Positions 25,547 to 34,800 of a DNA stretch of 52,556 nucleotides are shown here, one piece after another. Location of the stretch: positions 6,389 to 58,944 of the forward strand of contig JAPLEF010000028.1 in NCBI GenBank assembly GCA_026391525.1, written 5' to 3'. Below the pieces are notes generated by a model. The model did not search any database. It was given only the letters and a program-made list of their open reading frames with translations, and was not told the DNA's origin. The position numbers and the translations under genes were made by a program. How positions within the stretch are numbered: position 1 is the first letter of the stretch; each line of letters begins with the position of its first letter. This DNA comes from Sphingobacteriales bacterium. Its GTDB lineage: Bacteria; Bacteroidota; Bacteroidia; Chitinophagales; Chitinophagaceae.

Positions 25547-26566
25547 ATGCAACCAATCAAAGAAATATACCCCCTTTTACAGGTTCCCCGAAAAATTGTA
25601 ATAACCACACATCAAAAGCCGGATGCTGATGCCATGGGTTCATCATTGGGCCTTTACCATTTTTTATTGCCATTCGGCCATGAAGTGAAAGTGATTTCTC
25701 CAACCAATTGGGCATCTTTCCTTAACTGGATGCCGGGCTGTAATGAAGTGTTAGATTATGAAAGGGAAACAGATCAGGCAGATCAATTGATCAATGATGC
25801 CGATTGGATATTTTGTCTGGATTTCAATACCCTCAGCCGTATCAAGCGTATGGAAACCAAACTAAAGCAATCCGCTGCAAAGCTTATACTTATCGATCAT
25901 CATCAACAACCACAAACGGAAGTTTTCTCCTTTGGCATCAGTGATACAACCAAAAGTTCAACTGCAGAAATGCTGTTTGATTTTATTACGGAATCAGGTC
26001 ATGAAAGCAAGATCACACCAACTATTGCCCAATGTATTTATGCAGGCGTGATGACAGATACTGGCTCGTTCCGTTTTCCTGCCACAAGCGCTTCGGTTCA
26101 TCGGTTGGTGGCTGTATTGCTGGAAAAGGGTTTGCAACACACTGATGTACATCAATCGCTGTTTGATAATTTTTCGGAAAACAGGTTCCGCTTTATCGGT
26201 CATGTACTTCAAAACCGGATGGAAGTTTTTTATGAATACAATACGGCATTGATTGCCATTCCACAAGCTGATCTGATAAAGTTTGATATCAAGACGGGTG
26301 ATACGGAAGGACTGGTAAATTACCCATTGAGTATTGAAGGCATACGGTTGGCAGGCATCATCATCGACAGGGGAGAGGAACGCAAATGTTCGTTCAGAAG
26401 TAAAGGTAATTTTGATGTGAATGTTTTTGCCCGTAATTATTTTGATGGGGGTGGGCATGTGAATGCTGCTGGCGGACAAAGCAAAGAGCCATTGGAAGCA
26501 GTTGTAGATCACTTTAAAAAAGCCATGATGGAAAATCGGGCAACTTTAAGTACTTATCAATTTTAA
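25547..26566 (+). CDS. DHH-family phosphoesterase, NrnA-like oligoribonuclease/pAp phosphatase
   Basis: NrnA-type proteins degrade very short RNAs and dephosphorylate pAp. From ATG 25547 the protein has 339 residues. Metal-binding motifs are present in order: DAD at 26-28 (HQKPDADAMGSSLG), the LDFN aspartate, DHH at 117-119, GVMTDTGSFRF, and the C-terminal DHHA1 motif GGGHVNAAGG. The ATG at 25397 would overlap ndk and lies before the promoter, so it is rejected. The next gene starts five bases after the stop, so the two are one operon. Confidence 0.9.
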   Translation: MQPIKEIYPLLQVPRKIVITTHQKPDADAMGSSLGLYHFLLPFGHEVKVISPTNWASFLNWMPGCNEVLDYERETDQADQLINDADWIFCLDFNTLSRIKRMETKLKQSAAKLILIDHHQQPQTEVFSFGISDTTKSSTAEMLFDFITESGHESKITPTIAQCIYAGVMTDTGSFRFPATSASVHRLVAVLLEKGLQHTDVHQSLFDNFSENRFRFIGHVLQNRMEVFYEYNTALIAIPQADLIKFDIKTGDTEGLVNYPLSIEGIRLAGIIIDRGEERKCSFRSKGNFDVNVFARNYFDGGGHVNAAGGQSKEPLEAVVDHFKKAMMENRATLSTYQF

Positions 26567-26571
26567 TCTTT

Positions 26572-27609
26572 ATGAATATGCGTAAAATTTCTTATTTAGC
26601 CATTATTGCAGCAGTTACATTTTCATCCTGCAAAGAAGATTTTCAAAAAGGTGAAATGGGCCTTGAGTACAAAATCATTGAAAAGGGCAGTGGTGCCAAA
26701 GTGAAAATGGGCGACTACATGCAAATCCATCTGGGTCAGTATTACAACAACGGCAAAATCGATTCACTGATGAGCGATACCCGAAATGAAAACGGACCAG
26801 CCATTGAGATGCTCGATAGTGCTTCCACACCTCCGGCTTATCTTAAAGTACTCACACAGATGCGTAAAGGAGATAGTTTGGTGATCAGGATGCTTGCCGA
26901 TTCGGCCTTTGCAAAATATCCGGGTGGCATTCCACCGATGTTCAAGAAAGGGCATTACATGATGACAACCGTAAAGCTACTTAATATTTTCAGCAGCAGG
27001 CAACAAGCCGACAGTGCTTATAAGGCTGAAATGGAATTGAGCCGTCAAAAAGATTCTATCGGTAATATTGCTTTACTGGCTAAAGAAGATAAGGAGTTAC
27101 AAGCCTACTTTGCCAAGAAGAATATCAAAGTGGTAAAAGCACCAATGGGCACTTATGTTGAAATCATCAAACCGGGTACCGGACCAAACATCGATACCAG
27201 TGTTGTAGTAAAAACCAATTATACAGGCCGAACTATGGATGGTGTGATGTTCGACAGCAATACCGATCCTTCAAAAGGACATGTAGAACCTTACAATGTG
27301 AACATGACAAATGATGCTTCCCTTGGTGGCTCTGTTATCAAAGGTTGGACAGATGGTATGACATTCCTTAACAAAGGAGCAGTTGCTAAATTTTATATCC
27401 CGTCAACATTAGCTTATGGTAAACAGGGTAGTGGCAGCGATATCAAACCTAATTCAATCCTTATTTTTGATATTGAAGTATTGGATGTATTGAATAAAGA
27501 GGTAGTACGAGCAGATAATGCAGAACGCGTCAAAACCATGAAAGAAAAGCAGAAGAGGTATATGGACAGTGTAAAGGCAAGTATGCCTGATACGAGTGCA
27601 AAAAAATAA
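26572..27609 (+). CDS. FKBP-type peptidyl-prolyl isomerase lipoprotein
   Basis: A 345-residue lipoprotein with lipobox TFSSC (Cys22 from the first ATG). Two FKBP-like domains are visible: one near 30-135 that looks degenerate (MGDYMQIHLGQYYNNGKID, YPGGIPPMFKKG), and a C-terminal canonical one near 190-305 (VVVKTNYTGRTMDGVMFD, VIKGWTDGMTFLNKGAVAKF, IPSTLAYGKQGSG, ILIFDIEVLDV). It probably assists folding of exported proteins at the outer side of a membrane. ATG at 26578 is an alternative start. Confidence 0.9.
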   Translation: MNMRKISYLAIIAAVTFSSCKEDFQKGEMGLEYKIIEKGSGAKVKMGDYMQIHLGQYYNNGKIDSLMSDTRNENGPAIEMLDSASTPPAYLKVLTQMRKGDSLVIRMLADSAFAKYPGGIPPMFKKGHYMMTTVKLLNIFSSRQQADSAYKAEMELSRQKDSIGNIALLAKEDKELQAYFAKKNIKVVKAPMGTYVEIIKPGTGPNIDTSVVVKTNYTGRTMDGVMFDSNTDPSKGHVEPYNVNMTNDASLGGSVIKGWTDGMTFLNKGAVAKFYIPSTLAYGKQGSGSDIKPNSILIFDIEVLDVLNKEVVRADNAERVKTMKEKQKRYMDSVKASMPDTSAKK

Positions 27610-27641
27610 GTAACAAAACTATTGTAAGAAAGACCGCTTCC

Positions 27642-28505
27642 CTATGAAGCCTCTTTTTTGTAAGCCTCAACGAGTTTAATAGCTTCCATTGCCGGAGCTA
27701 CATCATGTACCCTTAATAGTGAGGCACCGTTGAGCAGTGCAATGGTATGTAATACGGTGCTTCCGTTCAGTGCGTCATCGGGAGATATCCCCAGTGTTTT
27801 ATAGATGCTGCTTTTTCGGGAAAGTCCGGCCATAATAGGTTTATTCAAGCTGTTGAAAGCATTCAGGTTGTGCAGCAAGAGGAAATTTTGTGGAATAGTT
27901 TTTCCAAAGCCGAATCCGGGGTCGATGATGATGTCATGAATCCCTGCTTCAGTGCAGGTGTTTATACGTTCAATGAAAAAATCGAGTATCTCGGTACATA
28001 AATCTTTATAAACCGCTACCTGCTGCATGGTTTGCGGGGTGCCTTTCATGTGCATGATGATATAAGGTACTTTTAGCCCCGCAACCACTGAAAGCATAGC
28101 GGGGTCGAGTAAACCACCACTTACATCATTAACCATTGAAGCTCCGGCAAAAACAGCTTCCCTGGCCACCTGACTATGAAAGGTATCTACAGAAATCGGT
28201 GTATCCGGAAAATTCCGGTGCAGCAAACTGATCACTGGTAATACCCTCCCGGCTTCCGCTGCGGCACTAATGGCAATACTTCCTGGCCTTGTGCTTTGTC
28301 CTCCCACATCCAATATAGAAGCTCCATCTTTAATCATGGCAGATGCTTTTAACAATAAAGCATCTTGTTCCATGTTCAGATGCCCTTCAAAAAATGAATC
28401 AGGAGTGGCATTGATGATACCCATTATGATAGGTTGGGTAAATTCGAGGAGTTTTCCTTTGCAATTAAGGCTAAAAGTAAAGGAAGTACCCATGCTATTC
28501 TTCAT
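27642..28505 (-). CDS. folP: Dihydropteroate synthase
   Basis: FolP joins para-aminobenzoate to the pterin pyrophosphate to make dihydropteroate in folate synthesis. The 287-residue protein has all main motifs: MGIINATPDSFFEG, DVGGQSTRPGS, SVDTFHSQVA, VNDVSGG, DPGFGFGKT, GLSRKSSIYKTLG and the C-terminal LRVHDV with its phosphate-binding Arg and His. It is convergent with the FKBP gene across 32 bp and divergent from the DUF1599 gene. Confidence 0.95.
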   Translation of the reverse strand: MKNSMGTSFTFSLNCKGKLLEFTQPIIMGIINATPDSFFEGHLNMEQDALLLKASAMIKDGASILDVGGQSTRPGSIAISAAAEAGRVLPVISLLHRNFPDTPISVDTFHSQVAREAVFAGASMVNDVSGGLLDPAMLSVVAGLKVPYIIMHMKGTPQTMQQVAVYKDLCTEILDFFIERINTCTEAGIHDIIIDPGFGFGKTIPQNFLLLHNLNAFNSLNKPIMAGLSRKSSIYKTLGISPDDALNGSTVLHTIALLNGASLLRVHDVAPAMEAIKLVEAYKKEAS

Positions 28506-28612
28506 GTTACAAAAGTGCAGATATTCTTGGATAGATTATGGTTTTTGGTGCTAATTTTGAAAACAGGTTCATTTGCATTGTAAATAAAATACTTTTGACA
28601 CTTAAACACGAT

Positions 28613-29164
28613 ATGGATACAACGAACGAACAATATGATAAGGTGGTTGATAATTGCCGGAAAGTTTTTCTTAGCAAAACTGCTGACTATGGCACTTCAT
28701 GGCGTGTATATCGCACTATTTCGGTGGCTGATCAAATTTACATTAAAGCCAGGCGGATCAGAACCATTCAGGATAAAAAGCAGCAACTTATAGCAGATTC
28801 TATCCAGGGAGAATTTGAAGGAATTTTAAATTATGCGATAATCGGACTGATTCAGCTTGAACTTGACGAAACTGCGTCTGAACAGCTAAGTGTACCCGAA
28901 GTGCGCGAACATTATCACCGCCAAATAAAAATCGCACGAGATTTAATGCTTCAAAAAAATCACGATTACGGTGAAGCGTGGCGAGAAATGAGCCCGGAAA
29001 GTTTTGTTGATCTTACGCTGGCTAAACTTTTGCGTATCAAACAGATTATTGCCAACAACGGACAAACAAATGTGAGTGAAGGTATTGATGCCAATTTTTT
29101 AGATATCCTCAATTATGCAGCATTTGCCTTGATATTGATTAACGAATCCAAACCAGCTCAATAA
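28613..29164 (+). CDS. DUF1599 domain-containing protein
   Basis: From ATG 28613 the protein has 183 residues; the upstream ATG at 28538 is rejected because it lies before the likely promoter. It contains two halves that resemble each other: CRKVFLSKTADYGTSWRV...GILNYAIIGLIQL and ARDLMLQKNHDYGEAWRE...DILNYAAFALILI. This is the DUF1599 pattern, thought to be related to MazG-like nucleotide pyrophosphohydrolases. Its order with a DoxX-type gene is a common Bacteroidota arrangement. Function is unproven. Confidence 0.85.
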   Translation: MDTTNEQYDKVVDNCRKVFLSKTADYGTSWRVYRTISVADQIYIKARRIRTIQDKKQQLIADSIQGEFEGILNYAIIGLIQLELDETASEQLSVPEVREHYHRQIKIARDLMLQKNHDYGEAWREMSPESFVDLTLAKLLRIKQIIANNGQTNVSEGIDANFLDILNYAAFALILINESKPAQ

Positions 29165-29168
29165 CGAT

Positions 29169-30302
29169 ATGAAAACTGCCGTGAACCTGATTAGGATATT
29201 AACCGGAAGCTTATTCATTTTTTCCGGACTGGTAAAAGCCATCGACCCACGTGGCTTGGCTTACAAAATGCAGGAATTTTTTGAGGCATGGGCACATGAT
29301 GGCTTTCTTCCGGGTTTGATGGATGGCTTAAATGACTATGCCTTAGTTTTTTCAATTATCATGATTACATTGGAGGTTGCCGTAGGGTTAGCGATCATCA
29401 TAGGATGGAAAAAGAGAATAAGCACCTGGTTGTTATTCCTTTTGATTTTGTTTTTCACCTTCCTTACCAGTTATGTGTTGTTCAGTGGAAAAATCAGGGC
29501 CTGCGGTTGTTTTGGAGATTGTATTCCGCTTACACCCATTCAAACTTTTACCAAGGATATCATCTTACTTATTTTTTCGCTTTTCCTTTTATTCAATCTT
29601 AAGAAATTCCTGCCATGGGTAAAGCCTTTGCCTGCTTTTTTGATGGTAGCAGGGGCAACTTTATTTACGCTGATTCTTCAGTTTTATGTGTTACGTTATT
29701 TACCTGTAGTTGATTGTTTACCATATCGCAAGGGTAATGATATATTGAAGCTTCGTGAAATGCCTGATAACGCCATCCCTGATAAATTTGAGTATGTATT
29801 TATTTATGAAAAAGAAGGCAATCGTAAAGATTTTCTCGTGACTGGATTACCTGACAGCAGTTGGAAATTTATAGAACGTAAACAAAAGCTTATCCAAAAA
29901 GGCAGTAACAACTTACCACTGATTAACGATTTTTCATTTACTACAGCTTCCGGCAATGACACAACAGCTGCGATTCTGGGGCAGGAAGGAAGCTATTACC
30001 TGCTGTTTATAAAGGAAATCAACAGTTTTCCGGAAGGTTGGGAAGGCGACAAACAATTGATTCAAGCCATTGCCGGTAAACACGCGAAAGTTTTTATTAT
30101 TACTGCCCAGCCGGAGGCAGTTAAAATCCGTTATGCAGGTTTAAAAGGATTTAACGGTGAAGGATATTCGTCGTTTATTTTCACCTGCGATGCTACAGCT
30201 ATTAAAACGGCGGCTAGGGCCAATCCGGTTCTTTTCCTTATGAAAGGGCCGGTTGTAACAGAAAAATGGAGCTGGGCTTCTTTCCAAAATGTGGTACTAT
30301 GA
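29169..30302 (+). CDS. DoxX/MauE-type membrane protein (BT_3928-like)
   Basis: A 377-residue protein. Residues 1-150 contain four membrane segments of the DoxX/MauE type, with the conserved cysteine motif CGCFGDCIPLTP after the third. A fifth hydrophobic segment sits near 157-177. The remaining 200 residues are probably periplasmic and thioredoxin-like in layout, but lack a CXXC pair. Such proteins may pass electrons or assist disulphide chemistry; this is inference. It starts four bases after the DUF1599 stop. Confidence 0.82.
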   Translation: MKTAVNLIRILTGSLFIFSGLVKAIDPRGLAYKMQEFFEAWAHDGFLPGLMDGLNDYALVFSIIMITLEVAVGLAIIIGWKKRISTWLLFLLILFFTFLTSYVLFSGKIRACGCFGDCIPLTPIQTFTKDIILLIFSLFLLFNLKKFLPWVKPLPAFLMVAGATLFTLILQFYVLRYLPVVDCLPYRKGNDILKLREMPDNAIPDKFEYVFIYEKEGNRKDFLVTGLPDSSWKFIERKQKLIQKGSNNLPLINDFSFTTASGNDTTAAILGQEGSYYLLFIKEINSFPEGWEGDKQLIQAIAGKHAKVFIITAQPEAVKIRYAGLKGFNGEGYSSFIFTCDATAIKTAARANPVLFLMKGPVVTEKWSWASFQNVVL

Positions 30303-30330
30303 TCATGTGCTGTTGAAAAAAGCAAAATGA

Positions 30331-31377
30331 ATGCTAATGCTTTTCCTTCTTAAAAAAACCGGCTATGCCTCTTTAGTGCTTCTCGGGGTAACCTGTTTGG
30401 TTTTTCTTTTATTTCAGGGCTTTGGCGATCCGGCAAGGCTGATGGCTGGTCAGGCTGGTGACTTGAAAACAGTGCAACAAATCCGAAAGTCGTTACATCT
30501 TGATCAACCCCGATGGAAACAACTGTTATTTTACATCAATGATGTTTCTCCAATTTGTATACATCATAAAACTGATATTGAAGAAAAAAAACTGAAAGGG
30601 ATATTTATTGGAAACAACCTGAAGTTTGGGATCAAAAGGCCATACCTTGGCAAAAGTTATCAAAGTAAGAAAAACGTTGCTGATATACTTGGAGAGGCGT
30701 TGCCAGGAACAATTATATTAGCAATTACTGCTATCTTTTTCGCCCTGGCAGGTGGTTTGTTGTTGGGTATGATTGCAGCCCTTTACCGTGGTAAATGGCC
30801 TGATCATTTAGCCGTTACAGGTAGTGTTGCCGGAACTTCTTTTCCTTCATTTTTTGTTGCTATCGTTCTTGCGTACCTGATAGGAATACTCTGGCATAGG
30901 TATTCCGGATTAATGCCTGCAGGCAGTTTATTTGCTATCAATGAAGTTACAGGCTTGAGATATCCTGAAATAAAAAACCTGATACTACCTGCATTTACAC
31001 TTGGATTACGACCACTTGCCATCATCACTCAACTTACCCGCAGTTCGATGATTGAAGTATTTCATCAAGATTATATACGAACAGGTTTTGCAAAAGGGTT
31101 GAGTAGAAAGTCGGTTATAGTGAAACATGCATTGCCCAATGCTATTAATCCAGTGCTCTCAGCCACCACGGGTTGGTTTGCTGAAATGTTGGCCGGCTCT
31201 TTCTTTATTGAATACATCTTTGGATGGAAGGGTATTGGCAAAGTAACCGTTGATGCATTGGAGAAACTTGATTACCCTGTTGTAATGGGGGCTGTATTGC
31301 TCAGTGCTACATTGTTCACACTGGTAAATTTTTTTTCCGATAGCTTGTACCGCTTGGCTGATAAACGTATCCAATAA
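30331..31377 (+). CDS. ABC transporter permease, DppB/OppB type
   Basis: A 348-residue inner-membrane permease with six hydrophobic segments. The cytoplasmic EAA-type loop is visible as DYIRTGFAKGLSRKSVIVKHALPNAINP. TSFPSFFVAIVLAYL and GSFFIEYIFGWKGIGKV are also typical of the dipeptide/oligopeptide permease family. The ATPase, second permease and substrate-binding genes are not next to it, so it is an orphan here. It is 28 bp after the DoxX-type gene and probably in the same operon. Confidence 0.9.
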   Translation: MLMLFLLKKTGYASLVLLGVTCLVFLLFQGFGDPARLMAGQAGDLKTVQQIRKSLHLDQPRWKQLLFYINDVSPICIHHKTDIEEKKLKGIFIGNNLKFGIKRPYLGKSYQSKKNVADILGEALPGTIILAITAIFFALAGGLLLGMIAALYRGKWPDHLAVTGSVAGTSFPSFFVAIVLAYLIGILWHRYSGLMPAGSLFAINEVTGLRYPEIKNLILPAFTLGLRPLAIITQLTRSSMIEVFHQDYIRTGFAKGLSRKSVIVKHALPNAINPVLSATTGWFAEMLAGSFFIEYIFGWKGIGKVTVDALEKLDYPVVMGAVLLSATLFTLVNFFSDSLYRLADKRIQ

Positions 31378-31437
31378 TATTCCTCACCTATACGGCTATT
31401 GCTGATATCGTCAACATTAAAAAATGGCTTGTACAAG

Positions 31438-31461
31438 TTTTGTAGTAATTATACTACAAAA
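31438..31461. promoter_or_regulatory. Inverted repeat, candidate enhancer-binding site
   Basis: Ten-base arms TTTTGTAGTA and TACTACAAAA flank ATTA. The centre lies about 150 bp upstream of the sigma-54 promoter, the usual distance for an activator (bEBP) site. It could instead be a weak AT-rich terminator of the permease gene, but its arms have little GC. Confidence 0.45.
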
Positions 31462-31600
31462 AAAATCAAGAAAATAATGATTGTCTCACATATAATTTAA
31501 AATAAAACTGCGTTATAGGTAAGCGTTTTATTATTTAAATGAGAAAAAAATAAGTTTCCCGGCGAAATAATAAAATAGTTCTTAAATAGATTTCGATTCT

Positions 31601-31616
31601 TGGCACAACTATTGCA
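31601..31616 (+). promoter_or_regulatory. Sigma-54 (RpoN) promoter, TGGCAC-N5-TTGCA
   Basis: TGGCAC at 31601-31606 and TTGCA at 31612-31616 match the -24/-12 consensus at every key base with exact spacing. Predicted transcription starts near 31627, giving a leader of about 218 bases before the ATG at 31845. It implies activator-dependent expression of the large secreted protein. Confidence 0.75.
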
Positions 31617-31844
31617 TTTAGATGTTAAGGTCGGAAACGATACGTAATCGAATACCGGAACACGCTGTTAAAGTCCAATATCCAACTACTACCAAAGACT
31701 CTCTCAGCTTTATTTTTCCTATTTCAATTTACGTTTAATTATTGCAGAAAGCATCAATACTTACCGGTGCTTAATGCAATGGAAGCCTTATTCTTAGCGG
31801 GATAGTGTGCTATAATATAATGTCAATAACCTAAATGAAAAACC

Positions 31845-34800
31845 ATGAGAGTATTCCTACCCAACAGGTGTATGCTATTTGCATTAATCATGCTCTTCAG
31901 CAGCCTTAGCCATGCAGCCGTTTATTATGTATCCGTAAGCGGAACTAGCTCTAATAACGGCACTTCAACATCAACGCCCTGGAATTTCAGTGGCATGATA
32001 ACCCGATTAAATAATGGCACTATTACGGCAGGCGACCGTATATTGTTCAAGAGAGGGGAGGTATTTAACAATTCCACCACCATCGGTTTCGGTGGATCGG
32101 CCAATTCAGGTACAGCTACCAATCCCATTTATTTTGGTTCTTACGGAACCGGCGCCAAACCCAGGTTTCAGGCCAATACCATCGGGGGAATATTTTGGGT
32201 AGTAGGTAAAAATTATTGGACATGGGACGGGTTGAATTTTCAGGACATCACTTTTCCTGTTTCCGATAAATTAAGTATTGCTCCAACGGGTACGGGTATC
32301 CGACTTGGAGATTTTGGCGGAACAACCAAAAGTAATTATTGTGTGATCAAGAATTGTGATTTCAACAATATCGGTTTAGGGGTGGTGATACTGGGAGATT
32401 ATAACCTTGTTGACAGTTGTACTTTTACCAATTTGAAAAATGTAGTGAATACGCCAAACACAGGAGGTTCATCAGCCTACGAAGATTATGGAGCTAACGG
32501 AATTACTTTGGAAGGCAGCAATAATAAATTCCTTCATTCTTATTACCAGTCTAACTGGTGCGAATCGTATGATTTCGGGTTTTCGGGTGGCGCTAATGAA
32601 ATGTACGGTGCTTGTGTAAACAATGTGTTTGCTTACAATACCTATATCGATTGTGGCGGTATTGCAGAATTCGGCAGTTCAGATGGTTCTGTTTCTTCCG
32701 GAAATTTATTTGCTTATAACAAGATCATCCAGTGCGGAGCACTATCCTGGATCAATTTCAATAATGTATTTGCCACCCAGGCTACCAATACCAAATATTA
32801 TAATAACGTAATAGTAGAAACAAGCGAGAGCAGGTTCAGCGGACCGAATGGTGGAACGGGAATCATCATGCCTGAAGCGATAAGTCATTATTCCAATGAC
32901 TTTTCCCTCCTTGCTTTCAGTTCAGGATCGCCTAATACAACCGTATTCGATCTACGCAACAATACTATGTATATTTCTAACCCCAATTATAGAATTGTAA
33001 GCAATAGTACCGTTGCCAGTAAAACCATACATCAGAACAATGTTTATCGATTCCTAAATGGAGCTTTCACAAATTTTACTCTAAATCCAAATGAAATCAT
33101 CACAACTTCTAACATCTGGAACAATCAAACAGGCCTTACAACATCATGGGATTACCAATTATCGGCTTCTTCTGCTGCCAATGATGCAGGCCAGGCTCTA
33201 GGCTTGTTCGATAAAGATTTTGGGGGGAACCCTATACCAAGTATTCCTAATTCAGGTATATTCGAAACTGCAATCAGTAATATTCTTACCGCAACAGCTA
33301 CACCGGGAATTATAACCTGTAATCAAGGTACAACCACGGTTACAGTTACTGCTTCAGGAGGTACAGCTCCTTATACAGGAACCGGAACCTTTACCGTTAG
33401 TGCAGGAACCTATACGTATACCATAACCGATGCTGCCGGTTCAACCAAGGTAGTAACCCTTACTATCGGTGAACCTACACCTATAGCAGTATTAATTTCT
33501 ACCGGAACGATTACCGTACCCGGTGGAACAACCACAGTAGCTGTTAATGCTTCGGGAGGTACTGGCAGTACTTATACTTATAAACTGAATGCCGGGGCAT
33601 TTCAAGCTTCAAGCACGTTTTTAGCAGTACCTGCCGGAACACATACCGTACAGGTAAAAGATGCTAACGGATGTATTTCTACTAAAACATTCACTATCAG
33701 CGCACCTGTTATACCTCCATTATCAGCAGCAGCCACAACAGGAACAATAGCGTGTAATGGAGGAACAGCCTCAATAACGGTAACGGCTACAGGAGGTACT
33801 CCACCATACACAGGTACAGGTACATTTACCGTATCTGCCGGAACTTATACTTACACCATTACTGATGCCAATGCAGCAACATCAATAACTTCGGTAACCA
33901 TCACACAGCCATCGGCTATTAGCATGACATTAGCAGCAGGTACTATCGCTGTAAACGGGGGTACAACAAGTATTACTGTAACAGCATCAGGTGGTACGGG
34001 TACTTATACCTACAAACTGAATAATGGAATCTACCAGTTTGCTAATATTTTCAATAATGTAAGTGCGGGTACACATACGGTAACCTCGAAAGATGCTAAC
34101 GGTTGTACGGTATCGAACAATATCAATATTACCGAGCCCGCTGCAATACCGCTAACGGCAAACGCAACTGCTACTTCAATAAATTGTAATGGTGGATCTG
34201 CGAATGTAAATGTAGTTGCAACAGGAGGCACAGCTCCCTATTCCGGTGTTGGTAGTTTTACAGTGAGTGCAGGAAACTATAACTACACAGTAACAGATGC
34301 GACCGGCTCAACTGCTGTAACAAGCATTACCGTTTCAGAACCTTCTGCTATAAGTGTTTCAGCAAATGCTGCACCTATAACCATTATAGGAGGTACAACC
34401 ACCATTGATGTTATCGCAAGTGGCGGTACAGGAAACTTTACTTACCAGGTTGGAACGGGTACCTACCAGTCGGCAACAAGTTTTACCGGTATTGCTGCAG
34501 GAACTTACACCATTACTGCAAAAGATGCAAATGGCTGTACAAAAGAAACCTCAATTACGATCAACGTTCCAATAAATCCACTTACGATTACCGCAAATGC
34601 CGGAGTGATTAATTGCAATGGCGAAACTTCCAGTGTAACGGTTTCGGCTAGTGGAGGAACAGCTCCATACACTGGTACGGGAACCTTTACAGTTACTGCA
34701 GGTACTTACAGTTATACCATAACAGACGCTAACAATGTTACGCAAACAACTGCTGTAACAATAACCCAACCCACTGCAATCATTCCGGTTGTTACATCTG

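Larger units (their letters stand above)
31378..31844 (+). other. 467-bp regulatory intergenic region upstream of the T9SS repeat protein
   Basis: No gene is seen. It holds an AT-rich inverted repeat at 31438-31461 and a consensus sigma-54 promoter at 31601-31616. A transcribed leader of about 220 bases would run to the ATG at 31845. Confidence 0.6.

Noticed and set aside
31438-31461. Terminator of the ABC permease gene
   Set aside because: The stem has only four GC pairs and an AT-rich loop; a regulatory site is more likely, though termination is not excluded.
32020-32040. Sigma-54-like TGGCAC inside the T9SS gene
   Set aside because: The second half reads CGGCA rather than TTGC, and it lies within the coding frame.
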